A program made the translations under genes and the position numbers. Shown piece after piece: positions 12,631-24,315 of a stretch of 64,000 nucleotides of DNA. The stretch covers positions 13,826,001-13,890,000 of the forward strand of contig OZ176050.1 in assembly GCA_964247055.1 (NCBI GenBank). Reading direction: 5' to 3'. This stretch comes from Paragordius varius (taxonomy: Eukaryota; Nematomorpha). Position 1 is the first letter of the stretch. Each line of letters begins with the position of its first letter. The notes beneath the pieces were generated by a model. It made no database searches, had not been told where the DNA came from, and was given only the letters and a program-made list of their open reading frames with translations.

Positions 12631-14022
12631 TTAAGCTTGATATCGGTCGGGTGGCTTTCGGGATCTAATCGGGTACCGGCGAGTTGTGGTAGGAGAAGTG
12701 TCACTTGTTTGCACAGGAGTATTCTCACTTGAAGGCGCACTTTCTGATTCCGGATTCTCCTCGATGTTTTCAGGGTTTCTTATTTCATGTTCCGTGGGAT
12801 GTTTTCGGAGGTTATTATCATTGTTGTTTAAGTTGTTGTTTAAGTTTTTAGTCTTTTCCTCACTTCTCCCTTCTTCTCCTTCTGCCGACCAATCCATGCG
12901 ATTCCTTAATTGATCAGCATGTTTGCGGATGATTTTGCCATTGTCGTTGACATTGTACGATAACCATCCCGTTCTGTCGACGATTTGTCCCTCCCTCCAA
13001 CCAGAACACAATTCATTCTTGATATATACTTTTTGCCCCTTTTCAAACTCCTGCGGAATGTCGGGAGTATCCATGAATTCGTTGGGTTTCGTTTTCATCC
13101 ATGTTAATGGGCTTTGCATAGTTCTTTTTAAAAACAAATGCGCGGGAGTCTCCTTCGTAGAACTGTGATGCGTGTTTCGGTAAGCCCATAAGATTTGGTT
13201 TAATCTTCGTACTGGGTCTGCGGAAAGGTCTGCGGAAAGTGGGGTTGACATTGAATAATGATTTTTTAGAGTGTAAATTACCCTCTCTACCAACCCATTT
13301 GTTCGGGGGTGGTAGGGAGCTGATGTTACGTGTTTTATATTAGAGGAAGCTAAAGTTCTCTCAAACTCCCCCGATTTAAAATAAGAGCCGTTATCAGTAA
13401 CCACCACTTTTGGGTACCCATACCGGCAAAAACAGGTTTCTAAAAACTTAAGGATATTACCGGTATTCACAGAACGTAACGTTTCTACCTCCACCCAGCG
13501 GGTGCAATGATCAATTAGTACCACCCAGTATAAATTGTCAATGGGTCCGGCGATATCTAGGTGGAGCCGTTCCCATATGGTTGTATTCCCGTTCCATTGA
13601 TAGGTGGGATTTTCGGGTACATTTGGGCGCAGCCTTTGACAGTTTTGGCATCTACGCACCCATTTATCGATATCTTGGCTCAACCCGGGCCAATAAACCT
13701 TTTCACGGCTTAATAGTTTCATGGCTTGTATTCCCGGATGGCCACTATGCAGGTATCTTAAAATATCTGGCTTAATTTTGTTCGGGATTATTACCCGATC
13801 TCCCACAAATAATAGACCGTATGCATCCTCAATTTCATTTTTTATTGCTATGAAAGGCTTGACCAGGGGGTCCGTCCAATTATTAGACCTTAGGGCTACT
13901 TTTAATTTTGCTATAGTAGGATCCTTCATAGACTCTTGATAGATAATTTCTCTATTTAAATTTAATTCGTTGGACCAAATCAAATGAACATTGCTACTTT
14001 CATCATCTTTCTCAAACGCCAT
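12631..14022 (-). CDS. integrase region of the Ty3/gypsy element
   Basis: A 463-residue open region ending just before the 3' LTR. It shows the integrase HHCC zinc-binding region (HSGHPGIQAMKLL … RRCQNCQRL). The DDE catalytic core follows, with DIAGP, a VVTDNGSYF motif and YHPRTNGLVERV. The C-terminal part ends in RRYPIRSRKPPDRY, a tail style known from Mag/K02A2.6-type elements. Role: inserts the element's DNA copy into the host chromosome. Part of the fossil element, not a host gene. Confidence 0.85.
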   Translation of the reverse strand: MAFEKDDESSNVHLIWSNELNLNREIIYQESMKDPTIAKLKVALRSNNWTDPLVKPFIAIKNEIEDAYGLLFVGDRVIIPNKIKPDILRYLHSGHPGIQAMKLLSREKVYWPGLSQDIDKWVRRCQNCQRLRPNVPENPTYQWNGNTTIWERLHLDIAGPIDNLYWVVLIDHCTRWVEVETLRSVNTGNILKFLETCFCRYGYPKVVVTDNGSYFKSGEFERTLASSNIKHVTSAPYHPRTNGLVERVIYTLKNHYSMSTPLSADLSADPVRRLNQILWAYRNTHHSSTKETPAHLFLKRTMQSPLTWMKTKPNEFMDTPDIPQEFEKGQKVYIKNELCSGWREGQIVDRTGWLSYNVNDNGKIIRKHADQLRNRMDWSAEGEEGRSEEKTKNLNNNLNNNDNNLRKHPTEHEIRNPENIEENPESESAPSSENTPVQTSDTSPTTTRRYPIRSRKPPDRYQA

Positions 14023-14063
14023 CGGCTCCTGGTTTTCAATGGGAAGTCTCGATAGGCAGTCAG

Positions 14064-16553
14064 CTATGTTTTCTGCACCAGGGTGATATTGTTAAAATCG
14101 AATACCGATGTTCTAGTTATCCAGCGTACTAGTTTACAATTATTAATTTTACTTAGATCTCTTTGAGGCCCAAATAGTTTCACTAGAGGTTTGTGGTCCG
14201 TTTGTATTATAAATTTCCTGCCATACAAAAAGGTTTTAAACTTCTCTAACGCTATTAGGATAGATTTTGCTTCTCGCTCAATTACTGAATAGTTTCCTTC
14301 AGCCTGAGAGCATTTTTTTGACGTGTAGGCGATCGGGCGATTACCCGCTGTTGTTCTATGTGATAAAATAGCACCGTATCCCGACATTGACGCGTCGGTT
14401 TCCAAGACTATAGGTAGTTTGGGATTATACGGATGCAAGGAACTACTCTGGCAGATCAAGTCTTTAGCTTTTTTGAATATCGACTCATGCGTTAGCGTCC
14501 AACACCATTTTTGTTTGTTACCTGCTAATTTATGTAGTTCTCCCATTAAGCTTAGGGAAGGGATGAATTTTGCATGAAAATTAAGTAAACCCAAAAATGA
14601 TCTAAGAGTGGTTTTGTTGGTCGGGGTCGGGCACTCTTGGATGGCTTTAATTTTATTTGGGGAGGGCTTAATGCAATTTTCAGAAATAATGTGACCAAGA
14701 TATTCTACAGATGGTTGAAAAAGTTTTATTTTATCCTTGCGCAATTTTAATCCCATTGTCTCCAATTTGGTGAAAACCTTTATTAGGTTGTCCTTGTGCT
14801 TTGTCTCGGTTTCTCCTGTCACGATAACGTCATCTAAATAAACGGCTGTACCTGCGCAATCTTTTAATAACTCGTCCATTATTTGTTGAAAGAAACTTGG
14901 GGCGCAATTCAACCCGAAAGGCAATCGTTTATACTTATAAAACCCCTTATGTGTCGAAATTGTTAGTAAGTGCTGACTATCTGGGTCTACTGGAATTTGA
15001 AAATAGGCGTCTTTCAAATCTAGTGTCGAGAAAGATTTGCCGAAGGAAATTTTTGAGATGAGGTCGTCAAAGGTTGGGATTATGTATTGCGGCGGTTTTA
15101 TGTGTGGATTTATACTTATTTTGAAATCCGCGCATATTCTAAGCTCTTTATTAGGTTTTATAATATTTACAGTAGGGCTGGACCAAACGATTCTAGTCTT
15201 TTTTGGATCAATAGGCTCAATTATATCCAGTTTTACCAATCTATTTATCTCATCCTCCACTTTGCTTTGTAACGATAGTGGCACCCTTCTACTTGGAAAA
15301 ATTCTACCACAATTATTATTACTTAAAAACACTTTAATCGGGTCGCCCTTCCAGCAACCAAGGCCATCAGAAAATAACTTGCTAAATTTGTTATATATAT
15401 CATATGAAGATAAGTTATTTATTATTACATGATTGGGTAATTTTAAATTAAATTGTTTTATCCAGTCCATTCCAAATATTGATGGTAAGTTGTTGTTTAT
15501 AATAAAGCACTCTAGAATGTGCGTTCTTTTATCTAATTCAACCTGTAATTTGCATTTACCTAATGTTTTTATACGATTATTATTGTATGCATGTATGAAA
15601 ATATTATTGTTATCAAAATCTAGTGCTGGCTTGCCTAGACGGCACCAGTTTTTATAATTTATGATTGAAATATCGGCACCCGTATCAAAAATCATTTCAA
15701 TAGGAATATTATTTATTTTAGGAACAATTTGGGGTTTTTTTGTCTTATTAAAAAGGAAATATGCTTTAAACGTTACCTTACAACATCGAGCAAAGTGGTT
15801 TGAACGATGGCATTTATAACATTCTTTCCCATAGGCAGGGCAATGTCCCAACGAATGAGTCGTCCCACATTTTGTGCAGGTTCGTCGGTTATTATTACTA
15901 TGGTTGCTCTTTGATTGGTGAAGTGTGGCTATTTCGTTTATTTCACCATTACTACTGTGGTTCTTATTATTGTTACTTTTATTATCATTATCCATATTGA
16001 TGGACAGCACTTCTGTATTCGTTAGTCCATCTCGTGCCTTCTCATGTGATAAGGCAATATTTACCACCGTATTTAGAGAAACGGGAGCCCCGTTTTCTAA
16101 AGCTTCTGGGAACCGTGTGAATAGTTCCATTTCCACGGCTTGCTCCTCTAACCCGGCGATGAATACATCTCTGATGTGCTCGTCAATGTTTGACGAGAAC
16201 CGGCAGTGGATGGCCATTTGTTTAACTCTTAACAGGAATTCTGTGAACGTTTCCATTCTCCCCCTCTTCATTTTAATTAAATCAAAACGCGACGAAAAAA
16301 TATTCCTTGAGGGGGAGAAGATTTTTATACCGGCGTTTAATAGATCTGGGAATGGTATGTCGTCTATTGCTTGTGGATAGAAATAATTTTCAATTTTATT
16401 AATATTTTCGATTCCTCCGAAAGCCAACAAACATGCTTTCATATTTTCATCGGTGGCTGCGACATTCTTGACCTCCAAATTGCGTTTAATATATGTAATA
16501 TAATTTGTAAACTCAACATTAGGATTAAAACATGATAAATTAATTTTTTCCAT
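14064..16553 (-). CDS. Gag-protease-RT-RNase H region of the Ty3/gypsy element
   Basis: 829 residues. The Gag-like N-terminus is followed by paired zinc-knuckle-type Cys/His motifs (CTKCGTTHSLGHC, CYKCHRSNHFARCC) near residues 225-260. An aspartic protease motif (IFDTGADISIIN) lies near residue 290. Reverse transcriptase has the catalytic YLDDVIV near residue 570. RNase H begins near ETDASMSGYGAIL. The start codon lies only about 22 bp inside the 5' LTR, an unusually short leader. Element-encoded, not a host gene. Confidence 0.88.
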   Translation of the reverse strand: MEKINLSCFNPNVEFTNYITYIKRNLEVKNVAATDENMKACLLAFGGIENINKIENYFYPQAIDDIPFPDLLNAGIKIFSPSRNIFSSRFDLIKMKRGRMETFTEFLLRVKQMAIHCRFSSNIDEHIRDVFIAGLEEQAVEMELFTRFPEALENGAPVSLNTVVNIALSHEKARDGLTNTEVLSINMDNDNKSNNNKNHSSNGEINEIATLHQSKSNHSNNNRRTCTKCGTTHSLGHCPAYGKECYKCHRSNHFARCCKVTFKAYFLFNKTKKPQIVPKINNIPIEMIFDTGADISIINYKNWCRLGKPALDFDNNNIFIHAYNNNRIKTLGKCKLQVELDKRTHILECFIINNNLPSIFGMDWIKQFNLKLPNHVIINNLSSYDIYNKFSKLFSDGLGCWKGDPIKVFLSNNNCGRIFPSRRVPLSLQSKVEDEINRLVKLDIIEPIDPKKTRIVWSSPTVNIIKPNKELRICADFKISINPHIKPPQYIIPTFDDLISKISFGKSFSTLDLKDAYFQIPVDPDSQHLLTISTHKGFYKYKRLPFGLNCAPSFFQQIMDELLKDCAGTAVYLDDVIVTGETETKHKDNLIKVFTKLETMGLKLRKDKIKLFQPSVEYLGHIISENCIKPSPNKIKAIQECPTPTNKTTLRSFLGLLNFHAKFIPSLSLMGELHKLAGNKQKWCWTLTHESIFKKAKDLICQSSSLHPYNPKLPIVLETDASMSGYGAILSHRTTAGNRPIAYTSKKCSQAEGNYSVIEREAKSILIALEKFKTFLYGRKFIIQTDHKPLVKLFGPQRDLSKINNCKLVRWITRTSVFDFNNITLVQKT

Positions 16554-16555
16554 AG

Positions 16556-16575
16556 CCTCGAATAGCCGCGCCAGT
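16556..16575 (-). other. putative primer-binding site of the LTR element
   Basis: Immediately inside the 5' LTR the minus strand reads ACTGGCGCGGCTATTCG. A TGG start two bases from the LTR edge is typical of tRNA-primed elements. The priming tRNA was not identified. Confidence 0.5.
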
Positions 16576-16866
16576 TAATATAAATTATAAAGGATATATT
16601 TATTTATTTAGTATAACATCAAAACTGAATAATATAATATAATGTGTTGTGTGTGTTATGATTTCTTATATACATTAGGAAATTTGGTTATTGCATTCAC
16701 AAGGATATAAAGTTGTGTGGTTTAAACGTTGTTAAAGATAAGTATAAATAAAATAATTTGCATTCACAACCAAGGCTATATATATTTTTAACGTAACAAG
16801 GACCAAAGTGTATTATGCACTAAAAAAGAGAAGGATAATATGCGTATGATGATAACCCTTTTAACA
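16576..16866 (-). repeat. 5' LTR of the Ty3/gypsy element
   Basis: 291 bp, matching 12323-12619 except for about two substitutions and two 3-bp indels. It is followed by ATAAC, the target-site duplication. Confidence 0.9.
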
Positions 16867-18229
16867 ATAACTAAATTATTTCTTATACTTATATTAAATG
16901 AAAATTAATTTTAATTTGATAAAATTGGCTATTTCTATTAAAGTTTTTATTTTTTGTGAAAACAATAACCCCAAAACCGCATTCGAAGTGTCTCAAAATT
17001 GGTTTTTCCAAAATGTTATATTTTAAAAGGCTATATATTTATACGTGCCATATAATTAGTTTTCTGACATGTAAACTTATTATAAAAATATAAACTCAAA
17101 TATTATTTGGAGAGTGAAATGTCGTGAAAAATAATATAGTTACAATAGTTTTGGTTAAAAACAAAGAATTCTGGCTATCGTCGTATAAATTATTTCTTAG
17201 AATTATGATGAATTGAAAAATGTGTTGATTGAAAAATTTGATAACATCGTGCGTATCCAAAATTTCGCAGGACACAATAAATATTTTGCGTGGTTTTAGA
17301 TTTGATATCTATCAATAATATACAATGGATAAAAGACTTTATCGGATATTTGGTAAAAAAACATGTAATTTAGATAGAAAAATAATTTTTTGTTTTATCT
17401 ACACATTGCACCCATATTACAATCAATATTTTGTCATAAATAACTTTTACATCAAATCCTTAGTCATCGTTTAATGTCGTCTAAAATTATTAAAGTGCTA
17501 TTCTAAAGAAATAGGTTCCATAAATGCTAAGAAGTATTAGTAAGATGGCGCCAGTTAGAGGTTACGACGGATGCGGATTTCCATCAAAGCCAATCAATGC
17601 TGTTGTTGTGAGAGACGAATCATATTTTGTAGCGGAATCGTTTTGCCCCTGTTTTTAGGCTCACTGTGCTTTAATTAATTATTTGTTGGCAATACTTATG
17701 TGTATTAACTATTATAGTGCGGTTAAAAGTTTATTCTAAACAGACATGGACCGGCTTTTCTAGGTGATTATCGATATTTTTTGGATTTACAAAATTAAGC
17801 CATTCATTTATCTTAAATCGTTCCAATGCAAGACGTGGAATCGACACAAGCTTTACCTTCTTACCAAAGCGATTCAAAATAGGTATAAATGGACCGGCTT
17901 TTCTAGGTGATATCTCTATTTTTTTAAATTTACATAATTAACCCATTCACCTCAAATCGCTACAACAGGGATTTTAAGACAAGCAGGATTTCACAAGTCA
18001 TTTTACGATTGATTTAAAGTTGATTCAAATTACATTCACCGAGGTTATTGGTCTTTTTCATTACGATCATAGCTATTTATTGATTGTTTTTTATGATACA
18101 TTCCTCCTTCTGCCAATTACCGTTGAATGAGTCATCTTCCAATAATTGCACATGATGGTTTTAGCATGCGGTTTACCCGTCCACACTCCACAAAAAGTAT
18201 ACTTTTTTAAATAATATTTTTTATGTCAA
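16867..18229. other. non-coding flank with a short tandem duplication
   Basis: No gene is recognised. The motif TGGACCGGCTTTTCTAGGTG appears at about 17746 and again at 17891, each followed by about 80 bp of similar sequence. This is a 145-bp-spaced diverged duplication. A short less AT-rich stretch at 17540-17650 has no sustained open frame. Confidence 0.5.
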
Positions 18230-19225
18230 AATTGCATATATTTAATTTTATCGCGTAATCCCAGCATTTTTGCGTTTAAAAGAACTAACCCGTTTTAATA
18301 AAGCAAAAAATTTGGGACTTTGGTAGCCCACATCTAAAAATTTAATTTTTTTAAAAATATGCTATGTTTTTATAGGTGGTTTATGATATATTTTAGTGAT
18401 ATTTTTTGGAATGATGTATATAGCTTTCACAAAAATATTTTTAAAAAAATGTACGCAAATTTTGCCATTTTTTGATATGGAGCACTTACTGCAAAAGTGT
18501 AAACAACTTTCTTATATTACTCGTAAGGCCAAAACCAAAACACCATAATACTCCTGATACGTTATCCTATATATATATATATATTATGTTATTTTTTTAT
18601 TTCTCCCGATTTTGTACGCACTTTATAAAATTAAATTAGGCTAAACATCTATCATCTCAGAATTTTAACTTAAAATTCTTTTGCTACTAAATTTGGGTAT
18701 ATTTTTGTAATAAAATAATATATTTTTGGTATCAAAATTCTTAGGTGGTAGAAAGGTTAAGCATTATTGAGTTATAGAAAAAGTGTTTTTGTAATATATG
18801 AAAGCGTTTTTATACCGTTACCAACATGCCTAATATTGTTGAAGTAATTGAACAAAATTTTGCTGTAAATTAAATTTTTTGGTAGGTAATTATTTCGGAA
18901 AATATTTTTGATGCCAAATTTTAGTATATATTATATTTTACCGCGCAATCTTAACATTTTATGGTTTTTTTATAGAACTAGCCGATTTTGTAAGGCAAAA
19001 GAATTAGGACTTTCGGAACATGTCAAATATTAATTTTAAAAATACTATTTTGATTTTTATTATGTTAGTGATATATTTTACATATTTTTGGAATAAAGCA
19101 TTTAGCTTTTATCAAAAAATTGTATTTAAATGTGCTCAATGCCCCACAAAAGTGTTAATAATTTTCTTAAATCACTCATAAGAACCAAAACCAAAGCACC
19201 TTGAGAATCCTGACATTTTTTATTA
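18230..19225 (+). repeat. diverged direct duplication (about 330-bp units, about 680 bp apart)
   Basis: Unit 1 at about 18235-18560 and unit 2 at about 18925-19220 share an ordered series of matches: atcgcgtaatcc / accgcgcaatct; actttggtagccc / actttcggaaca; gcacttactgcaaaagtgt / gccccacaaaagtgt; ggccaaaaccaaaacacc / gaaccaaaaccaaagcacc; and actcctgat / aatcctgac. The units are old and non-coding, probably remnants of two insertions of one repeat or of a segmental duplication. Confidence 0.6.
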
Positions 19226-20586
19226 TAATATATATAAATCAAACTATTTTTTAAATATTCTACAAATAAATTAATGTTTTTACATAATTTTTATAATTTT
19301 TGCTCCTTACAAGTGTTTTTTTGTGGTTAGGAGCTGTGTCAATTTTGAATTATAAATTATATGTTAAAGCCTAGTATATAAACATCAGTATGATCCAATT
19401 AGTCTATAATTTTTTAAATAATTAACGGAGGATTTACTCTATCTTTTAAAATAGCCTCGTTTTAGACAACCCTATATAATCTAATCAGCACCCATATTCT
19501 AACAAATCGTTGATATTAATTTATCAAATATTATCAACAGAGAGTAACAAAAGCATTTTTCATTTTATGTTTTAACCCTAACTAAACAACAAATTCTGCT
19601 CTCGAATTTTGCATTTTCTAATTACTACCAAATAACAGTAAATCTGAAAAAATTATGATTACAGCTAGGTTTTATTTAATTTTTTATATTTGTGCGCTAC
19701 TAAAAAATATTTTTTTAAAAATATATAACAAATGCTCATTTATAATATATCATTCGAGAGAGTAATGAAAACTATAAAAAAATTTATATTAATATCTTTT
19801 ACATCGAGAATTGATATTGGAGATAGGGAGCGACAAAGGTGAAGAGATTGCGTTTTTTCAATAATAAATTAAAACTAATGGATGAAAATAGCTCAAACTT
19901 TGTGTAGATGGCAATAAATATTTTAAAAAGATTTTTGACTATGTAAAGCCAAATAACTTTGACATCAGACAGATTAAACGACTTACCATATGTAAAATCC
20001 ACCCTTTGGCGCTCTTTCGAATATAAAATACTTGGCTATATATATAAAATTTATTTAGAAAATTAAGGTTAATAAATGTTAAATCGGGGCCAAAAATTTT
20101 CAATAATCTCTATAAAATAAGAATTAGGTGTCCCATATTCTTTCTTATATACTATTTATCTACTTTAAAATAAATTTTAACACGTTACCTTTTTAGTTTT
20201 CTACCCCAGAGTGATTTGAAATTCGAATATCGTAATAATTTAAGATCGGTAGTAAGCCAAATTTAACATATGCTTTCTTTAGCCTTTTAGGCGCATCAAC
20301 AATTTTTTTGTAAAGATGTAAAAATGTAACTTAAATTTAAACAGACTAACTTGGATTACTGTATCAAAATAGCCGGGATCAAACGTTTTTACCATCATTT
20401 TTTTATAACTTTTTTGTATATTCAATGCAACAGGCAAATTAATTATAATCGTTAAAAAATGTCAATAATAACTTTAAAAAGCTTTAAGGGTTCATTTTAC
20501 CAGTAAAAACCTGATAAATTTTGATTTTGATATCACCTGCTTGTATTAATCATGTTTTGGAGCCATCCCAGTTTCAGACTCTAGAA
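19226..20586. other. old repeat-rich intergenic DNA
   Basis: No gene recognised. 19430-19560 resembles 28395-28520, sharing tttactctat, agcacc…cccat…taacaaa and tgatatta. 20170-20310 resembles the reverse complement of about 29930-30030, around GGCTAAAGAAAGCATAT. These are dispersed repeats with no visible coding capacity. Confidence 0.5.
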
Positions 20587-22841
20587 CAGTGGTACTTACC
20601 AAAAAAATTTGACGGGCCAAAAATAATATTTTTTTTCGAGGGCCATGAACCTTATAATAGCAAATATTTCATTTTGACACATATGCATATTTATAAATCA
20701 GCACAATGAATTTCTTGCGGATCGCATGTAAATCCAGCTAAAAACTCATTTTGCACCATCTAATTTAAAAAAATTAAAATGTTTTTTTATCAAGATTTAT
20801 TTTCAGATTAATTAATAATTTTTGGCAAATATGGTTTCTCCCACAGGCCATTTTTAATACGTCGTCCATATATCTATCTGTATTTTTGACATACTTCATT
20901 TTTGAATATACCGTCTCACACGTGTAACTTGAGGGAAAAACAGTTAGGATAACTTGAGCACATCTTTTATATCTTTCTAATTATTTGGCACATCTTGGAA
21001 AAACTCTGAATATCTTTTCCACGATTCTCCTAGAATATAGCCTCCAAATTGGAATCATTTTTTAAATCTACGGATTCAATGATATGTGCCTGATCAAAAC
21101 CGAAGTGCTCAAATTGCTTAATATTGATATATCCATATACCATAGATTTTCAACGAGTTTAAGCAATTTTTAATATTTCCTAATTCTTGAAAATTTCATC
21201 TTTTTAGATAAAAATGTGAAATGATTGTCTATTATTAACAGTAGTAAATTCCATATTTTCATCAAATATAGGAAAATTGGTTGTTTATTATTACTTTCAA
21301 AAGCAAATGTTTGATTAGCAAATTGAGTTATTATTTTGCTCTCTTCAGGACTTGTATTTAAAATATTAAGTTTATAATTAATGTCACAAAAGTAGGCTAA
21401 TAAAACCCACCATTTGTAACTATTTTTCTTGTCAAACTTTCTGTTATCTTTTAAAAATAATATAATTTTATTAAAAAATATGTTTAATAGTTTGCTTAGG
21501 CGTAGTCATCTCACAGCGGTGTACAAACGAATATCCAAGGACTTGGATATCTTTCATTTGAATTTACGGCTATTGAATTCTCTGCCACGGATGTAGGTAA
21601 CTATTTCCACAACCGTTTTAATTACTAAATTTAGTGATTCATCTTTTACACGCGAAACCAAGTTTTGCCAATGAATAAAGCAGTGAAAGGATAATATATT
21701 TCGCAAATTTTGTTTTTTAAAAGAGAAATAAACCCTTTGTTTATTCCAATCATAGTGGGACAGCCATCTGTGCAGATCGAAAGAAATTATTTCATAGATA
21801 TACCATTATTATCGAAAAAAGTGCTAATTATTTCAAGAAAATCAGTCTTTTGTGGTATTCATTGGTAAAAATTTCATATATTTCTCGTTTATTATGTTGT
21901 CGTTGCAAAATCTCACGAAGAGCGCACATTGAGGTGTTGAACTTATATCAGTGCTAGAATCGATTTGCAGTTTCAGAGCCAATAATGTGTTGTATGTATT
22001 TACACATATCTTCAATGCGTCGAGCACATGCTAAATCAGAAAGTTGAAGTTTTTTAATTTGCCTCATGATTTGATCTTCATTATGGAATTTATCAAATAA
22101 AATAGTGCAACCATTTAATTAGACATTCTTTTATTAGTTGGGAATCAGTAAACGGTTTCTTATTTTTTCCTAAAATATAGCAAATTTCATACGAAGCAAA
22201 TGTTAGATTTTTCTTTCTCGTATAATTCCTTAAAATTTTTATATTTTTCGCTTTTCCCCATGATTTTCTGGTAATTTATGAGAATGATGGATTTTAAAAT
22301 GTCTTTCAATATTTTTTTATAATTATGTTGTCTTGCATATAAGTTAGGTAGCAACATTGTTATTTAAAACGAAAAAATTATTTTCCCATTCTTTTTTAAA
22401 AGAGCAAATTTCATCGGATAATTTACGTTTTTGGCATTAGATGTCATCCTTTGAAGTTATGTTTAAATATAAAAAAATAGGAATATAAATTGAATTATGC
22501 TATAAAAAACAGGTCGAAATTTAATGATGTCGAGTTTAAAAATATTTTATGGGAATGAGTTATAAAAATGATGCAGGATAGCAAAAAATATATGTGCAAT
22601 GGGTGAAAACAAAAATGAATTGCAATAAAAATTTCATAAAGAAAAAAAAATTGAATACAGAAAGAAACAACTTGTCCCCATAAATTATAAATTTAAAATC
22701 ATTTCAATGTAGGAAAATTACATTTCAAATTGGGTAAAAAATAAATATTATTAATTAAAAAAAATAAAGTATCAATATGGTCATAGGGCAATTTTAAAGC
22801 ACAATTAGGGCCCCATGCGGCCCGCGGTTTGTGTATCACTG
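20587..22841 (-). mobile_element. decayed hAT-superfamily DNA transposon (ZBED5/FAM200-like transposase)
   Basis: 2255 bp. The ends read CAGTGGTACTTACC on the left and, inverted, CAGTGATACACAAACC on the right. Flanking 8-bp duplications CTCTAGAA and CTCTACTA match at 6 of 8 positions, as expected of an old hAT insertion. Minus-strand remnants of transposase include an LQIDSSTDISS…ALFVRFCNDN stretch at 21842-22027. A FIHWQNLVSRVKD…LNLVIKTVVEIV-like stretch lies near 21500-21680. Both are typical of the ZBED5-type hAT transposases, by memory. Many stops interrupt the frame, so it is inactive. Confidence 0.8.
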
Positions 22842-23958
22842 CTCTACTATAAGGCAATACACTGGTTATTTCAAACCAGTTCAAAGTTTTCACATACAAA
22901 ATCCTGTTATGGTTTAGTTATCTCCTAAAGTTTATTACAACTTTCTGGGCATAGCACTCATACTTTTTCAAATTATACCGCTAAATGTAAATTTTTCAAT
23001 GCCTCTTAGTTGGTTCGTTTGTTTGGAGTACAGATCTTGTTGTTTTCAATGCTATCCCATAATTAAAAAATTTTTTGCATTCCCTCTAATGATAAAATAT
23101 TTGCATGGAAATTAAGTGGGGACTTTTATAATCACTTTTATTAAAATATGTGGCTTAATTTGAAGCCATATATTAATTACATAATCAAATAATAATATTT
23201 ATAAATACTTTCAATATATAATATAAAATTCGTATCAAAATAATCCAAAATAAAAAATCCAATTAATTTTAGAATTATCTGATGGAGTCATTTCCAAATG
23301 TATCGACCTTGATTTCAATGTAGCCTAAAATTATATATAGTATGCGTATTAAAAATTTTTAACTTTGACACCATTAACACTTTATTATTTCGGCTTCCCA
23401 AGAAAAAAGTAACTATTGTATATTATGCCAAATTTGAATATATATCAGAGCTTTTAAATCACGTGGTGTGACCAACATAAATGCTTTGCTGCTGTTTTTT
23501 TTGAAACGGTTCGTATTTGCAAAATTATAAGCACACATAAACAATATATTAGGCTTTAGCCTTATATAACTAACTATTATGGTGACAAATTTTTGCTAGT
23601 TTGTTGCCAATAAATAAGACTTTTTTACTGCCAAATATTTTATCTAACTTTGATTTGGGTTAAAATTGCTCTAGTATAAAGTTATTAAAAATAAAAAACC
23701 TATCCTTAAAATAATAATTTTAAAGCAAGTTCAGAACAAATATACATTTTAAAATCTCATTTTATTAGATTTTTAAATTATCTTAGCAATACATGATTCA
23801 CTACACTGTATAAACCATTCATTTTAAATATCAAATGAAGTTTGAAAATCTTAAATCAACACTAATAGTTTAACATATCAAAGTAATAGAATCAAAAACG
23901 CCTTGATTAGAAACTAGAAAATAGAAGTAGCCACCAAAAAAATCATCAAACCAAAATA
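22842..23958. other. intergenic DNA between the hAT fossil and gene A
   Basis: About 1.1 kb of AT-rich sequence. I see no gene, RNA or clear element in it. Confidence 0.5.
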
Positions 23959-24224
23959 CAGTAAAAATCGAAATTATGCGGACAAAACGTAAAAATATAA
24001 AGACCGTCATTTTTCTAAAAGACAACCATGCGTTTATTATTATTATTTTATATTGAAATGTGTGAAATACAAATGATTATTACCAACACAATAAATTTTA
24101 TATCTTACATTAGTAATTAAATTTCTTATAGAGGCATAATTTAGGTTTGAAAAAATATGGTTGTCTTTTATAAAAGAATATTTACTTTTATTAAGTTTTG
24201 TCCTTATAATTTCAATTTTAACTG
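23959..24224. mobile_element. Tc1/mariner-type palindromic MITE (family A), complete copy
   Basis: 266 bp. It starts TA|CAGTAAAAATCGAAATTATG with GGACAAAACGTAAAAATATA close behind, and ends with the inverse, …AATTTCAATTTTAACTG|TA. The arms are about 80 bp, also containing AAAAGACAACCAT and its complement. A TA target and CAGT ends fit a Tc1-type non-autonomous element. It lies just downstream of secreted gene A. Confidence 0.8.
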
Positions 24225-24315
24225 TATTTAAAACGTACATCAACACTATCAATAGTGATTGTTTAGACAACTACATTATGCCGTAATAAACCAAATGCCC
24301 CTATAAAGAATATCG

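Larger units (their letters stand above)
12323..16866 (-). mobile_element. Ty3/gypsy (Mag/K02A2.6-like) LTR retrotransposon, young and nearly whole
   Basis: A 4544-bp element on the minus strand. It is flanked by perfect ATAAC target duplications (12318-12322 and 16867-16871) and bounded by two LTRs of 297 and 291 bp. The internal part carries, in 5'-3' order, a short leader, Gag with a zinc-knuckle region, protease, reverse transcriptase, RNase H and integrase. This order is that of Ty3/gypsy elements. No envelope region is seen. It looks close to whole, with at most about one break in the pol region unless the family's own recoding explains it. The LTRs differ by about two substitutions and two 3-bp indels, so the insertion is recent on a genomic time scale. 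The clade assignment is by memory of integrase and Gag style. Confidence 0.9.

Noticed and set aside
15037-16380. Several plus-strand open frames of 60-151 codons
   Set aside because: They are opposite-strand shadows of the Gag-Pol region of the LTR element.
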